A DNA stretch of 64,000 nucleotides from Chryseobacterium ureilyticum (GCF_900156735.1 NZ_FTOL01000002.1:496001-560000), one strand, 5' to 3'; counted from the first letter of the stretch, positions 17,347 through 26,153 are shown. The notes: a model not told the origin generated them from the sequence alone. Made by a program: numbers and translations.

Positions 17347-17862
17347 ATGAAAAAGTTGTTATTAATATTTATGATAGGATTATTTGGATTAAGTTATTCA
17401 CAAAAAGTTCCTACCGTTCTTAAAACCGGTTTCTCCAAAGAAGCCTTAGCTCAAAAACTGGAAGATGAAGAAGGAAAAGCAATTACAATCCAACAGATTC
17501 TTGATCAGCATAAAGGAAAAGTTTTAGTAATAGACTTCTGGGCAGGATGGTGCAGAGACTGTTTACTTGCACTTCCGAAGGCTGAAGTATTAGAAAAGAA
17601 CAACCCGAATGTAGACTTTGTATTCCTTTCTCTGGAAAGATCTAAAGAAGGGTTTGATAAAAGTCTTGTAAGATTCAATATGAAAGAGAAGGATAATTAT
17701 TGGTTTGCCTCCGGATGGAAAAACAACTTCAATAATTATATTGATCTGAACTGGATTCCACGATATATGATTATCGACCAGAAATCGTCTATAGCAAAAT
17801 ATTATGCTATTTCTCCGGAAGACCCTGAAATTCAGCAAACCATAGACAAACTTTTACAATAA
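17347..17862 (+). CDS. TlpA-like thioredoxin-fold protein with a WCRDC site
   Basis: This 171-residue protein has a signal peptide (LFGLSYSQ), so it is probably periplasmic. It has a thioredoxin fold: VLVIDFWAGWCRDCLLALP around residues 59-77 and a cis-proline loop candidate NWIPRYMIID near residue 140. The active site reads C-R-D-C, while TlpA/ResA proteins usually read CxPC. The change from proline should alter the redox potential. The partner is unknown and no cytochrome c maturation genes are adjacent. It is likely a thiol reductase of the envelope. Confidence 0.82.
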   Translation: MKKLLLIFMIGLFGLSYSQKVPTVLKTGFSKEALAQKLEDEEGKAITIQQILDQHKGKVLVIDFWAGWCRDCLLALPKAEVLEKNNPNVDFVFLSLERSKEGFDKSLVRFNMKEKDNYWFASGWKNNFNNYIDLNWIPRYMIIDQKSSIAKYYAISPEDPEIQQTIDKLLQ

Positions 17863-17934
17863 CTTTAAATAACAAACATATTATTAAGCACTTACTTCAA
17901 GTGCTTAAATTTTTTATCTATATTAATTTAAACC

Positions 17935-18390
17935 ATGATCACAAGAGAAGCCACAGAACAGGATTTAAAAATTCTTTTAGAATTTGAACAGGGAATTGTT
18001 ACTGCAGAAAAACCTTTCAACAGTACATTGATTGACGGAGAGATCCATTATTATGATCTGAGACATTTTATAAAATCACCTGACGCCACTTTAATTGTTG
18101 TAGAGGATAAGGATGAAATTGTCGCGTCTGGCTATGCATTAATCAGAGAAACAGAAAAGGATTATTATAATTTTAAAACATACGCTTACCTAGGGTTTAT
18201 GTTTGTAAAACCTGAATACAGAGGAAAAGGAATTAATAAAATTATTACCGATGAGCTTGTAAATTGGGCAAAATCGAGAAATATTTCAGAAATAAGACTG
18301 GATGTATATGCACAAAATGAATCTGCCATCAAAGCATATGAAAAAGCAGGTTTTGAACCATTATTACTCACAATGAGACTGAAAGAATAA
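17935..18390 (+). CDS. GNAT-family N-acetyltransferase
   Basis: This is a 151-residue single-domain acetyltransferase. The acetyl-CoA-binding motif A reads GFMFVKPEYRGKGINKIITDELVNWA (Q/R-x-x-G-x-G/A in the form YRGKGI). Motif B is in IRLDVYAQNESAIKAYEKAGFEP. The substrate is unknown. It stands alone between the TlpA-like gene and dinB. Confidence 0.88.
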   Translation: MITREATEQDLKILLEFEQGIVTAEKPFNSTLIDGEIHYYDLRHFIKSPDATLIVVEDKDEIVASGYALIRETEKDYYNFKTYAYLGFMFVKPEYRGKGINKIITDELVNWAKSRNISEIRLDVYAQNESAIKAYEKAGFEPLLLTMRLKE

Positions 18391-18479
18391 ATAAGGTATG
18401 AAGACAGAAACAGAAAGTAATCTTTTTATCTAATTCTTCTTCCATTCTATAAAAAATTTACCGTAAATAAATGAATCCA

Positions 18480-18487
18480 TATCTTTG
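18480..18487 (+). promoter_or_regulatory. dinB: Predicted promoter of dinB
   Basis: TATCTTTG fits TAnnTTTG, with TTTA (18457-18460) 19 bases upstream as a -33-like element. It ends 3 bases before the ATG at 18491, so the message would be leaderless. No LexA-like palindrome was recognised. Confidence 0.45.
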
Positions 18488-18490
18488 TAT

Positions 18491-19588
18491 ATGGATTTTT
18501 CTTTGCCCCTTCGTAAAATTATTCACGTAGATATGGATGCATTCTATGCTTCCGTGGAGCAGCATGATAATCCAACATTGAAAGGAAAGGCAATTGCTGT
18601 AGGAGGTCAGCACCGAGGTGTGGTAGCCGCAGCTAGTTATGAAGCAAGAAAGTTTGGTGTACGTTCCGCTATGCCTAGTAAAACGGCAAAAGAAAGATGC
18701 CCTGACCTTATATTTGTCCCACCGCGTTTTGCCCGATATAAAGAGATTTCTAAACAGATCCGTGAAATTTTCTATGAATATACTGATCTGGTAGAGCCAT
18801 TATCTTTAGATGAAGCCTATCTGGATGTCACCGAAAATAAAAAGGAAATGGAATCTGCTAATCTGATTGCCAGAGAAATCCGTCAGAAAATATTTGAACA
18901 AACGGGATTAACTGCTTCCGCCGGAATTTCTGTAAATAAATTTCTGGCAAAAGTCGCTTCTGACATCAATAAACCTAACGGTCAAAAAACTATTCATCCT
19001 GATAAAGTGGAGAGCTTCCTTGAAGAATTACCTGTGGAAAAGTTTTATGGTGTTGGGAAAGTTACGGCTAATAAAATGTTTAGTTTAGGGATCTACAAGG
19101 GAAAAGATTTAAAGAAAAGATCACTGGAAGATCTGATGAGAATTTTTGGAAAATCAGGGCAACATTATTACAATGTGGTTCGCGGTATTCATACTTCTGA
19201 AGTAAAACCTCATCGTATTCAGAAAAGTGTGGCAGTGGAAAGAACATTTTTTGAAGACCTTTTTGATGAGCAGCAAATCAATGAAAAACTGGAAAGTTTA
19301 AGTCAGGAACTTCACCAGCGTTTACAGAAAAACAATATCCTCGGAAGAACTTTAACCTTAAAAATTAAGTATAAAGATTTCTCTCTTTTCACAAGAAGTA
19401 TAACTCGCGAAGAATATTTTAACTCCCCTGAGCAGTATTTCAATACCGGAAAAAAGCTTTGGGAGCTCCGCCCGTTTGATAAAGCAGTCCGTTTGCTTGG
19501 TCTCTCTCTTTCTCACCTTAATACAGAAGAAAAAAAACTGGTTTCCGTTCAACTAAAAATCCCGTTTAAGGAATTTGAAAATTTATAG
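18491..19588 (+). CDS. dinB: DNA polymerase IV (Y-family)
   Basis: This is an error-prone translesion polymerase of 365 residues. Catalytic and family motifs: KIIHVDMDAFYASVEQHDNP (first metal aspartate), the steric region AVGGQHRGVVAAASYEARKFGVRSAMP, PLSLDEAYLDVT (second acidic pair), SAGISVNKFLAKVAS, and the little-finger part ending VRLLGLSLSHL. The ATG at 18491 gives MDFSLPLRKIIHVD, the usual length. A TTG two codons earlier overlaps the promoter box and is unlikely. No C-terminal beta-clamp motif was resolved. Confidence 0.94.
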   Translation: MDFSLPLRKIIHVDMDAFYASVEQHDNPTLKGKAIAVGGQHRGVVAAASYEARKFGVRSAMPSKTAKERCPDLIFVPPRFARYKEISKQIREIFYEYTDLVEPLSLDEAYLDVTENKKEMESANLIAREIRQKIFEQTGLTASAGISVNKFLAKVASDINKPNGQKTIHPDKVESFLEELPVEKFYGVGKVTANKMFSLGIYKGKDLKKRSLEDLMRIFGKSGQHYYNVVRGIHTSEVKPHRIQKSVAVERTFFEDLFDEQQINEKLESLSQELHQRLQKNNILGRTLTLKIKYKDFSLFTRSITREEYFNSPEQYFNTGKKLWELRPFDKAVRLLGLSLSHLNTEEKKLVSVQLKIPFKEFENL

Positions 19589-19631
19589 GTAATATTTTTT
19601 TGCTAACTTGTATTCACCAAATCAGCAAATT

Positions 19632-21104
19632 ATGAACCCAACAATGATTCAGTTTTTCCACTGGTATTCTGAAGGAGATGGAAAATTATGGAACGAAGCT
19701 CAGAAACAAGCCAAATATTTAGCGAAACTTGGAATTACCTCTGTATGGTTTCCACCCGCCTATAAAGGAACGAATGGAGGATACTCGGTAGGCTACGATG
19801 CTTATGACCTTTATGACCTTGGAGAGTTTGATCAGAAAGGAACTACAGCTACCCGATATGGAACTAAAAACGATTATTTAAAAGCAATCAAGGCTTTAAA
19901 AAAACAAAATATAGAGATCATAGTCGATATTGTACTGGGACATAAGGCAGGCGGTGATGAGCTGGAAAAGTTCAAAGCGGTAAAGGTAGATGAGAATAAC
20001 AGGGAAAAAGTAATTTCTGATGTTCTTGAAATAGAATCGTATACTAAATTTACATTTCCAGGGAGAGGAAAAAAATATTCTGATTTCGAATGGAATTTCA
20101 CATGCTTCAGCGGCGTGGATTATGCGGAAGGAATGGATTCACATATTTACAAAATACAATCTGAATATGGCGATGACTGGGAAGAAATGATTGATAATGA
20201 GAAGGGAAATTATGATTACCTGATGTATAATGATATTGAACATCGAAACCCTTTTGTAAGAGAGGAGCTTAACGATTGGGCAAAATGGTATTTTGATCAA
20301 ACTGATTTTGATGGAGTCCGACTGGATGCTTTGAAACATATTTCTTTTGATTTTTACAAGGAATGGCTTACTCTACTCCGCTCCAATACAGGAAAAAATA
20401 TTTTTGCTGTGGGAGAATACTGGGCTCCAGGATATCTTCATCTGCTTCAGAAATATATTGAGGTGACTGAAGGTTGTATGAGCCTTTTTGACAGTTCATT
20501 GCAGAATAACTTTCATAATGCATCAAAGGAAGGAGCATCTTATGATTTAAGACGAGTTTTTGATGAAACTCTTACGCAGGCTGATCCGATGCATGCTGTA
20601 AGCTTGGTTGCCAATCATGATACGCAGCCTCTTCAGGATCTTGAAGCGCCGGTTGAACCATGGTTTAAGCCTATTGCCTATGCCTTAATTCTGTTACGAA
20701 AGGATGGTTATCCATGTGTATTTTATCCTGATTTGTATGGTGCTCATTATATTGATAAAGACCGGAATGGAAATGAACAGGAAATATTCATGCCGAAAGT
20801 GGATGGTATTGAAGCGCTTTTAAAAGCCAGAAAAGAGTATGCTTATGGAGAACAGCAAGATTATTTTGAAGATGCAAATTGCCTTGGCTGGGTTCGCAAA
20901 GGGGATGATCAACATTCCGGATGTGCTGTTGTTCTAAGTAATAAAGATGCTTACAACAAGCCTATGGAAGTGGGTAAAAACTATTCAGGAAAGAAGTTTA
21001 AAGACGTATTGAAAAGGTTTAAAAATAAAGTAATCATTGACGAAAACGGTTGGGGAGATTTCCTTGTTCCGGCTGGAAATGTAAGCGTCTGGATTCCGGA
21101 ATAA
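19632..21104 (+). CDS. Cytoplasmic alpha-amylase (GH13)
   Basis: This 490-residue enzyme without a signal peptide hydrolyses alpha-1,4-glucans inside the cell. GH13 regions: MIQFFHWYSEGDG, GITSVWFPPAYKG, GYSVGYDAYDLYDLGEFDQ, IVDIVLGHKAGGD (region I), DGVRLDALKH with the nucleophile Asp near residue 231 (region II), FAVGEYW with the acid Glu near 261 (region III), and LVANHDTQP with the third Asp near 328 (region IV). It resembles bacterial liquefying/cytoplasmic amylases (subfamily GH13_5). ATG 19632 is chosen over a TTG 24 bases earlier. Confidence 0.93.
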   Translation: MNPTMIQFFHWYSEGDGKLWNEAQKQAKYLAKLGITSVWFPPAYKGTNGGYSVGYDAYDLYDLGEFDQKGTTATRYGTKNDYLKAIKALKKQNIEIIVDIVLGHKAGGDELEKFKAVKVDENNREKVISDVLEIESYTKFTFPGRGKKYSDFEWNFTCFSGVDYAEGMDSHIYKIQSEYGDDWEEMIDNEKGNYDYLMYNDIEHRNPFVREELNDWAKWYFDQTDFDGVRLDALKHISFDFYKEWLTLLRSNTGKNIFAVGEYWAPGYLHLLQKYIEVTEGCMSLFDSSLQNNFHNASKEGASYDLRRVFDETLTQADPMHAVSLVANHDTQPLQDLEAPVEPWFKPIAYALILLRKDGYPCVFYPDLYGAHYIDKDRNGNEQEIFMPKVDGIEALLKARKEYAYGEQQDYFEDANCLGWVRKGDDQHSGCAVVLSNKDAYNKPMEVGKNYSGKKFKDVLKRFKNKVIIDENGWGDFLVPAGNVSVWIPE

Positions 21105-21110
21105 AATATA

Positions 21111-21147
21111 AAAGCGTACATCAGTGATATACGCTTTGTTTTTTATC
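21111..21147. terminator. Terminator after the amylase gene
   Basis: AAAGCGTA (21111-21118) pairs with TACGCTTT (21130-21137), followed by GTTTTTTAT. It lies between the amylase and the convergent small peptide gene and can serve both. Confidence 0.8.
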
Positions 21148-21158
21148 CTTCCGTAATA

Positions 21159-21326
21159 TTAGCATTTAATACCTCGGCAATTCCTTAGATCCATAGCCCA
21201 TTCACAGCAATAATTGTCTTCGTTATAAAAACAACATATTCTGTCTCTGATGATGATTCCTCCTTGTACGTGTTTAAGTTCCTCTCTGTCAATTTTTCTT
21301 GCGTTCTGAAGGTTTTTTGTTTTCAT
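21159..21326 (-). CDS. Small double-glycine-leader, cysteine-rich peptide (bacteriocin-like)
   Basis: A 55-residue frame reads from ATG at 21326 to TAA at 21159. The first 23 residues form a basic leader ending KIDREELKHVQGG, a classic GG-type leader of peptides cut and exported by peptidase-containing ABC transporters. The remaining 32 residues begin IIIRDRICC and hold six cysteines (residues 31, 32, 40, 41, 50, 55), in two CC pairs and two singles. Chryseobacterium genomes are known to carry many such bacteriocin-like short proteins. No processing enzyme, exporter or immunity gene is adjacent. The activity is unknown; the gene is too short for usual cut-offs. Confidence 0.75.
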   Translation of the reverse strand: MKTKNLQNARKIDREELKHVQGGIIIRDRICCFYNEDNYCCEWAMDLRNCRGIKC

Positions 21327-21475
21327 AGTTCAATGTTTTAGAATTTGGTTTTATAAATATAATGAAAAAAACTTTATTAAAATTCACAATCGCCTATAAA
21401 ACAATGAAATAAGAATTTAAAATCACACAAATAAAACATTTCAATTTAAATTAATAACAATTCATTCATCATTAA

Positions 21476-22819
21476 TTACGATTCTATCTTCTGTATTTTT
21501 AAGATTTCCGGACGCTCAGATTGGTCAGAAATTTTTCCCGTTCTGGCAAATTCTGCCCAAAGTGCCCTCAATTTCTTTCCATGTTCATGAATATTTTTCC
21601 ACGGGATATCTTTTAACATTTCCGAAGATTTCCATGCTTCTTCATTTCCAAAGATCAGAGGAAGGTCTATACAGTGAGGCGCTCCGATATGATTATCTTT
21701 TAACCTTGAATGTATTCTGAATAAATAAACATTTCCACCGCCTTTTGCATGATTTTCTGCGAAAATTTTAGCGGGGGTTCCGTAGATGAGATCGGTAGTT
21801 TTTTCAACCGTTTTATCCATGATTTTTAATCCCAGACCTTTCCCAAAATATTTATTTAAAGCTTCTGAGGTTTTAAGGTAAAAGGCGGTTTCATCATTAT
21901 TCAATCCTATCAATACGTCATATTTTTTCGCAGTCGATCTCCACTTTTCTACCGATTCTTCTTCACGGCATAAAGGAGGAAAACCATATTGAGTACCAAA
22001 AGGCATTGCTGCTTTCAAACCATATTTTATGACAGACGGAACAAATTGTCCATAATCATCCATCATTTTATAAACATCTGTTTCGTCTTTAATGATTTCT
22101 GTTTTCTTCAAAAATTCAGCAGACATTTTCTGTCTTTTATGACGTAATCCCAAAGGTGCACTTTGAATAATTACTCTTTGAAATAAATGATCAACCCCCT
22201 CGGAAATCATCAAATGTGCGATAGCATCCCCACCGGAAGACTGCCCAAGCATCGTAATATTATCTGCATCTCCGCCAAAGTCTTCAATATAATTTTTGAT
22301 CCATTTTAAAGCTTCAATCATATCCAACAGGCCCAGATTCGGAGCTCTTTTTTCATCTCCGCCTAAAAAACCAAAGAGTCCCAGACGATATGAAACAGCT
22401 ACCACAATGATATTCTGTTCTTTTACCCATTCCGCAGGGTCAGCAGTAGGTAAATCCCCACAGCCTATTTCATGAGATCCCCCATGAATCCAGATTACAA
22501 CGGGAAGTTTTTCATTTTCAATAATATGTTCCGGACGGGTTATAGAAAGATATTGAGTAGATTCATCCGGCTCAAATTCATCAACAGGGGTTGCTCCAAT
22601 CATTTTTTCAACCAATGGACTCAGCTTCTGCGGGCAAACCGGTGTTTTATCCGGAAAAGTAATATCCATACCAGAATATTCTACAGGAACGGGCTTTTGA
22701 AATCTTTCGGAACGGGCATAACGAATACTTTTTGCCTTGATCACGCCTTCTTCTTTCAATGCTGTAATTTTTCCGAATCTGGTATTGAAAACATAAGTTT
22801 CTTTCTGCTGTGGTTTCAT
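21476..22819 (-). CDS. Carboxylesterase (type B family)
   Basis: This 447-residue enzyme of the type B carboxylesterase/lipase family has no signal peptide. It has VNTRFG-like start residues (YVFNTRFGKI), VVIWIHGGSHEIG (oxyanion hole), the nucleophile serine in LGQSSGGD near residue 200, an acidic residue in GLNNDETAF, and a histidine in HIGAPHCIDLPLIFG. It hydrolyses carboxylic esters; the natural substrate is unknown. Its start is followed upstream by a repeat-bearing spacer, so it seems to be monocistronic. Confidence 0.9.
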   Translation of the reverse strand: MKPQQKETYVFNTRFGKITALKEEGVIKAKSIRYARSERFQKPVPVEYSGMDITFPDKTPVCPQKLSPLVEKMIGATPVDEFEPDESTQYLSITRPEHIIENEKLPVVIWIHGGSHEIGCGDLPTADPAEWVKEQNIIVVAVSYRLGLFGFLGGDEKRAPNLGLLDMIEALKWIKNYIEDFGGDADNITMLGQSSGGDAIAHLMISEGVDHLFQRVIIQSAPLGLRHKRQKMSAEFLKKTEIIKDETDVYKMMDDYGQFVPSVIKYGLKAAMPFGTQYGFPPLCREEESVEKWRSTAKKYDVLIGLNNDETAFYLKTSEALNKYFGKGLGLKIMDKTVEKTTDLIYGTPAKIFAENHAKGGGNVYLFRIHSRLKDNHIGAPHCIDLPLIFGNEEAWKSSEMLKDIPWKNIHEHGKKLRALWAEFARTGKISDQSERPEILKIQKIES

Positions 22820-22983
22820 GCTAAATGTTGAAAACTTTTACCATTAAAGATAATTCTGTTTTTTGAGAATAAAAAATTAAACTTGTCTTTTTAAACTCAA
22901 ATACTCCTAATGAATACATTAATTTCCAGAAAAATAATTTGTCCTCAATAAGTCTTAATTTGGATGAGATACCCTTGAAAATC

Positions 22984-23023
22984 CGTGCATCCGTGGTATA
23001 AAAAGTATAGCCACGGATGCACG
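22984..23023. repeat. Intergenic perfect inverted repeat (13-bp arms)
   Basis: CGTGCATCCGTGG (22984-22996) and CCACGGATGCACG (23011-23023) are perfect inverted arms around a 14-base AT-rich loop, followed by AATTTTTTC. The core resembles the hairpin at 17155-17196. It lies between the starts/ends of two minus-strand genes and may act as the terminator upstream of the esterase. Confidence 0.6.
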
Positions 23024-23102
23024 AATTTTTTCTTTATGTGTATTTTTTAATTTTAATGAATTTGTTTCTTTAAAGAATAATTTGTGGGAGTTCTGGTTGC
23101 AA

Positions 23103-24005
23103 TTAATTCAGGGTTTTATATTCGCTTGGTGAAACTCCTACTTTAGTTTTGAACAGTCTGGTAAAATGCTGGGGATATTTGAATCCTAAATCGTAAGAAA
23201 TTTCACTTATAGATTTTCCATGATCTAAGATCTGTTCTTTGGCAATATCTATCAATTTGTTGTGGATCAATTCCTGTGGAGAAATTCCCAGTTCTTTTTT
23301 GATAAGATCACCGAAATAATTTGCTGACAGGTTTAATTTTTCTGCAAAATAATTGACCATTGGAAAACCTATATTCTTTGGATTATCAGACTTTAAATAA
23401 TCATCAACGAGATTTTCAAATTTACCAATCACCCCCTGATTGATATGATCTCTTGTAATGAACTGACGGTCGTAGAAACGCATGCAATAGTTCAGGAAGA
23501 GTTCAATATTATTTACAATTAATGATTTACTATGTTTATCAATGGATTGCTCCAGCTCCAGTTTTATATTTTTAAAACATTCAAGGATAATTTCTCTTTC
23601 TTTTTCTGAAAGATGCAATGCTTCATGTACGTCGTACGAAAAGAAGTTGTACTCTTTTATATTTTTTCCAAGATTGGTTCCTTTTAACAGGTCTGGATGA
23701 AAAATCAAGGCAAAGCCTGCGGGTTGAACATAGTTTCCGTTGTTATAAATTCCATAGGTCTGCCCCGGGGCAATAAAAACCAACGTTCCTTCCTGATAAT
23801 CATAGCTGTGTTTTCCATATTGCATATCTCCACACATGACATCTTTAAGAAAAACGGTATAAAAACCAAATTTTCTCCTATATTGGCAAATAGGGGCTGA
23901 TCTGGAAAAATCAATCACACTTACTAACGGATGCAGTGTTTCATGATTTGCCATTTTATTATATTCTGAGACGCTGTTATAGATTTCAACCTCCTGATTT
24001 TCCAT
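23103..24005 (-). CDS. AraC-family transcriptional regulator
   Basis: This 300-residue protein has an N-terminal cupin-like sensing domain (about residues 30-110; DYQEGTLVFIAPGQTYGIYN) and a C-terminal pair of helix-turn-helix motifs (about 200-298). The second HTH reads SISEISYDLGFKYPQHFTRLFKTKVGVSPSEYK, a standard AraC signature. It is divergent from a cupin gene and an alcohol dehydrogenase gene, which are its likely targets. The effector is unknown. Confidence 0.92.
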   Translation of the reverse strand: MENQEVEIYNSVSEYNKMANHETLHPLVSVIDFSRSAPICQYRRKFGFYTVFLKDVMCGDMQYGKHSYDYQEGTLVFIAPGQTYGIYNNGNYVQPAGFALIFHPDLLKGTNLGKNIKEYNFFSYDVHEALHLSEKEREIILECFKNIKLELEQSIDKHSKSLIVNNIELFLNYCMRFYDRQFITRDHINQGVIGKFENLVDDYLKSDNPKNIGFPMVNYFAEKLNLSANYFGDLIKKELGISPQELIHNKLIDIAKEQILDHGKSISEISYDLGFKYPQHFTRLFKTKVGVSPSEYKTLN

Positions 24006-24024
24006 GAAGTATATTTTTATGATT

Positions 24025-24032
24025 CAAAATTA
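24025..24032 (-). promoter_or_regulatory. Predicted -7 promoter box of the AraC-family gene
   Basis: TAATTTTG on the minus strand fits TAnnTTTG and lies 20 bases before the ATG at 24005. Confidence 0.4.
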
Positions 24033-24133
24033 CCAATTTCCGGCATAACAGATATTATGTCTGTAAAATTGGTAAGTAATTCGGTAATCTGTATAAGTAA
24101 GATTTCTCTAAAAGTTTCGACTTTTGTACCGTT

Positions 24134-24538
24134 ATGGAAACTTTTAATACAAACATTTTTCCGAGGGGAGAAAAAGCTCCTTCGGACTATTTTTCAGGAG
24201 GAACAGCATGGGTACACATCATAAAACCAAATGAAAATCAGCTCAACTGCCAGATCGGAAATGTAACGTTTGAACCCGGCTGTAGAAATAACTGGCATTT
24301 TCATGGTGGCGGACAGATTTTAATAGTAACTTCAGGAACAGGTTTTTATCAGGAGAAAGATAAGCCGGCACAAATTTTACGTCCTGGAGATGTTGTTAAT
24401 ATTCTTCCGAATGTTATCCACTGGCATGGGGCAGCTCCTGACTGTGAATTCACTCATATTGCCATCAATACCAATACTCAAAACGGAATTGTGGAATGGC
24501 TGAATTCTGTGACAGATGAAGAGTATAACAATTTATAA
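24134..24538 (+). CDS. Cupin-domain protein
   Basis: This 134-residue single-domain cupin has metal-ligand motif 1 around NNWHFHGGGQILIVTSGTG and motif 2 around PNVIHWHGAAPDCEFTHIAI. Such small cupins often act in aromatic or carbonyl metabolism, or as isomerases or decarboxylase partners. The reaction here is unknown. It is divergent from an AraC-type regulator and 30 bases upstream of an alcohol dehydrogenase gene, so the three form one inducible unit. Confidence 0.88.
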   Translation: METFNTNIFPRGEKAPSDYFSGGTAWVHIIKPNENQLNCQIGNVTFEPGCRNNWHFHGGGQILIVTSGTGFYQEKDKPAQILRPGDVVNILPNVIHWHGAAPDCEFTHIAINTNTQNGIVEWLNSVTDEEYNNL

Positions 24539-24568
24539 AAAGAATTTATTAATCTAAAAAATAATCAA

Positions 24569-25621
24569 ATGAACACATTTACAGTAAAAGCTTATGGTGC
24601 TGAGTCTACCACGGCAGATCTGAAAGAAATGAATATTGAAAGAAGGGATGTCACTTCAAAGGATGTAGAAATTGAGATTCTATATTGTGGAGTATGTCAC
24701 TCTGACCTTCATACGGCAAGAAACGATTGGGGCGGAACTATCTACCCTGCTGTTCCGGGACATGAAATCGTGGGAAGAATTACAAAAGTTGGAAGTGAAG
24801 TTACCAAGTTTAAAGTAGGTGATCTTGCAGGAGTAGGATGCATCGTAGATTCTTGTGGACATTGTAACAGTTGTAAACATGATCTTGAGCAATATTGTGA
24901 GAATGGATTCACGGGGACTTATAATGGAAAAGACGAACACTTAGGGGGTCATACTTTTGGTGGATATTCCCAAAAAGTAGTTGTGGATTCTCACCATGTT
25001 TTAAAAGTTCCTGAAAATCTTGATCTTGCTGCTGTAGCTCCTCTTCTTTGTGCAGGAATCACGACCTGGTCACCATTAAAGCATTGGAATGTTGGACCGA
25101 ATTCTAAAGTAGCAGTTGTAGGTTTAGGGGGATTAGGGCACATGGCAATCAAGCTGGCGAAAGGTTTAGGTGCGGAAGTTACTTTATTTTCAAGAACGCC
25201 AGGAAAAACTGAGGATGCAAAACAATTGGGGGCTGATCATGTTATCATTTCTACGGATGAAGCACAAATGGATTCTGTAAAAGGGAAATTTGATGTGATC
25301 ATTGATACGGTTCCTTATGTACATGATGTAAATCCTTATGTAACAACTTTAAATATCAACGGAACGCATGTTCTTGTGGGATATTTAGGAGGACTTGAGC
25401 CTATCCTGAATACAGTTCCTATGATTCTTGGAAGAAAATCTGTAGCAGGATCCGTAATTGGAGGTATTGCTGAAACTCAGGAAATGTTAGATTTCTGCGG
25501 AGAGCATAATATTGTTTCTGAAATTGAAATGATCAAAATGAAGGACATCAACGAAGCGTACGAAAGGATGCTTAAAAGCGATGTAAGATATCGTTTTGTG
25601 ATTGATATGCAGTCTTTATAA
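24569..25621 (+). CDS. Zinc-dependent NAD(P) alcohol dehydrogenase (YahK-like)
   Basis: This 350-residue medium-chain dehydrogenase resembles E. coli YahK, an aldehyde reductase, by recall. Catalytic zinc ligands sit in CGVCHSDLH (Cys near 40) and PGHEIVG (His near 65), with the third Cys in PLLCAGITTW. The structural zinc cluster is CIVDSCGHCNSCKHDLEQYC. The Rossmann motif is VVGLGGLGHMAIKLAKG. It probably reduces aldehydes with NADPH in the cytoplasm and sits in an operon with the cupin gene under AraC-type control. A strong terminator follows. Confidence 0.92.
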   Translation: MNTFTVKAYGAESTTADLKEMNIERRDVTSKDVEIEILYCGVCHSDLHTARNDWGGTIYPAVPGHEIVGRITKVGSEVTKFKVGDLAGVGCIVDSCGHCNSCKHDLEQYCENGFTGTYNGKDEHLGGHTFGGYSQKVVVDSHHVLKVPENLDLAAVAPLLCAGITTWSPLKHWNVGPNSKVAVVGLGGLGHMAIKLAKGLGAEVTLFSRTPGKTEDAKQLGADHVIISTDEAQMDSVKGKFDVIIDTVPYVHDVNPYVTTLNINGTHVLVGYLGGLEPILNTVPMILGRKSVAGSVIGGIAETQEMLDFCGEHNIVSEIEMIKMKDINEAYERMLKSDVRYRFVIDMQSL

Positions 25622-25651
25622 TTTACGTATAAGATTTTTTAGAATAAGATG

Positions 25652-25680
25652 GCTACCTCTGTGAGGTAGTCTTTTTTTTT
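25652..25680 (+). terminator. Terminator after the alcohol dehydrogenase gene
   Basis: CTACCTC (25653-25659) pairs with GAGGTAG (25663-25669) around TGT, followed by TCTTTTTTTTT. Confidence 0.9.
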
Positions 25681-25693
25681 GCCACGAATTCAC
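25681..25693. repeat. Half-copy of the GCCACGAAT-type repeat
   Basis: GCCACGAATTCAC directly after the terminator shares its core with the repeats at 17155 and 22984 but has no matching second arm here. Confidence 0.3.
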
Positions 25694-25752
25694 TAATAAA
25701 CTTATTTGCTTATGAGGCTTAAATTCCTTTCTAAAGTTACATAGATTAAGAA

Positions 25753-26145
25753 TTATCCTTTATATATGCTTGTACATTCTATATTATTTCTTTCCATATC
25801 CTGAAATGCCCAATCTGCCATAGCATCAATAACAGGAGCGAGTTCGTTACCGGCTGTACTCAGTTTATAAGTAACATGTGGCGGAACAACAGGTCTTGCT
25901 GTTCTTATGATCAGCCCGTCTGCTTCAAGCTGTTTTAAATGCTGAATCAACATTTTTTCCGTTACGGCCGGAATGGCTTTCTTCAGTTCACTGTATCTTT
26001 TCTCTCCAGTGGAAAGGTTGAACAGAATAATAGGTTTCCAGAAACCACCGATCCTTTCCATGACATACATCACAGGACAATCCTGCACTATTTTTTTGTT
26101 TTCCTGAATGGTAGAACTTTCTTTAATTGCTGTCATAACATACAT
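25753..26145 (-). CDS. HxlR-family winged-helix regulator
   Basis: This 130-residue protein has the HxlR layout: the conserved N-terminal cysteine in VQDCPVMYVMERIGGFWKP, then a winged helix (RYSELKKAIPAVTEKMLIQHLKQLEADGLI). That cysteine is the usual redox or electrophile sensor position in HxlR proteins such as YodB. ATG at 26136 (MTAIKESS) is an alternative start three codons in. It is divergent from an NmrA-like oxidoreductase, and a direct repeat lies between them, so it probably represses itself and that gene. Confidence 0.92.
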   Translation of the reverse strand: MYVMTAIKESSTIQENKKIVQDCPVMYVMERIGGFWKPIILFNLSTGEKRYSELKKAIPAVTEKMLIQHLKQLEADGLIIRTARPVVPPHVTYKLSTAGNELAPVIDAMADWAFQDMERNNIECTSIYKG

Positions 26146-26153
26146 ACTTTAGG

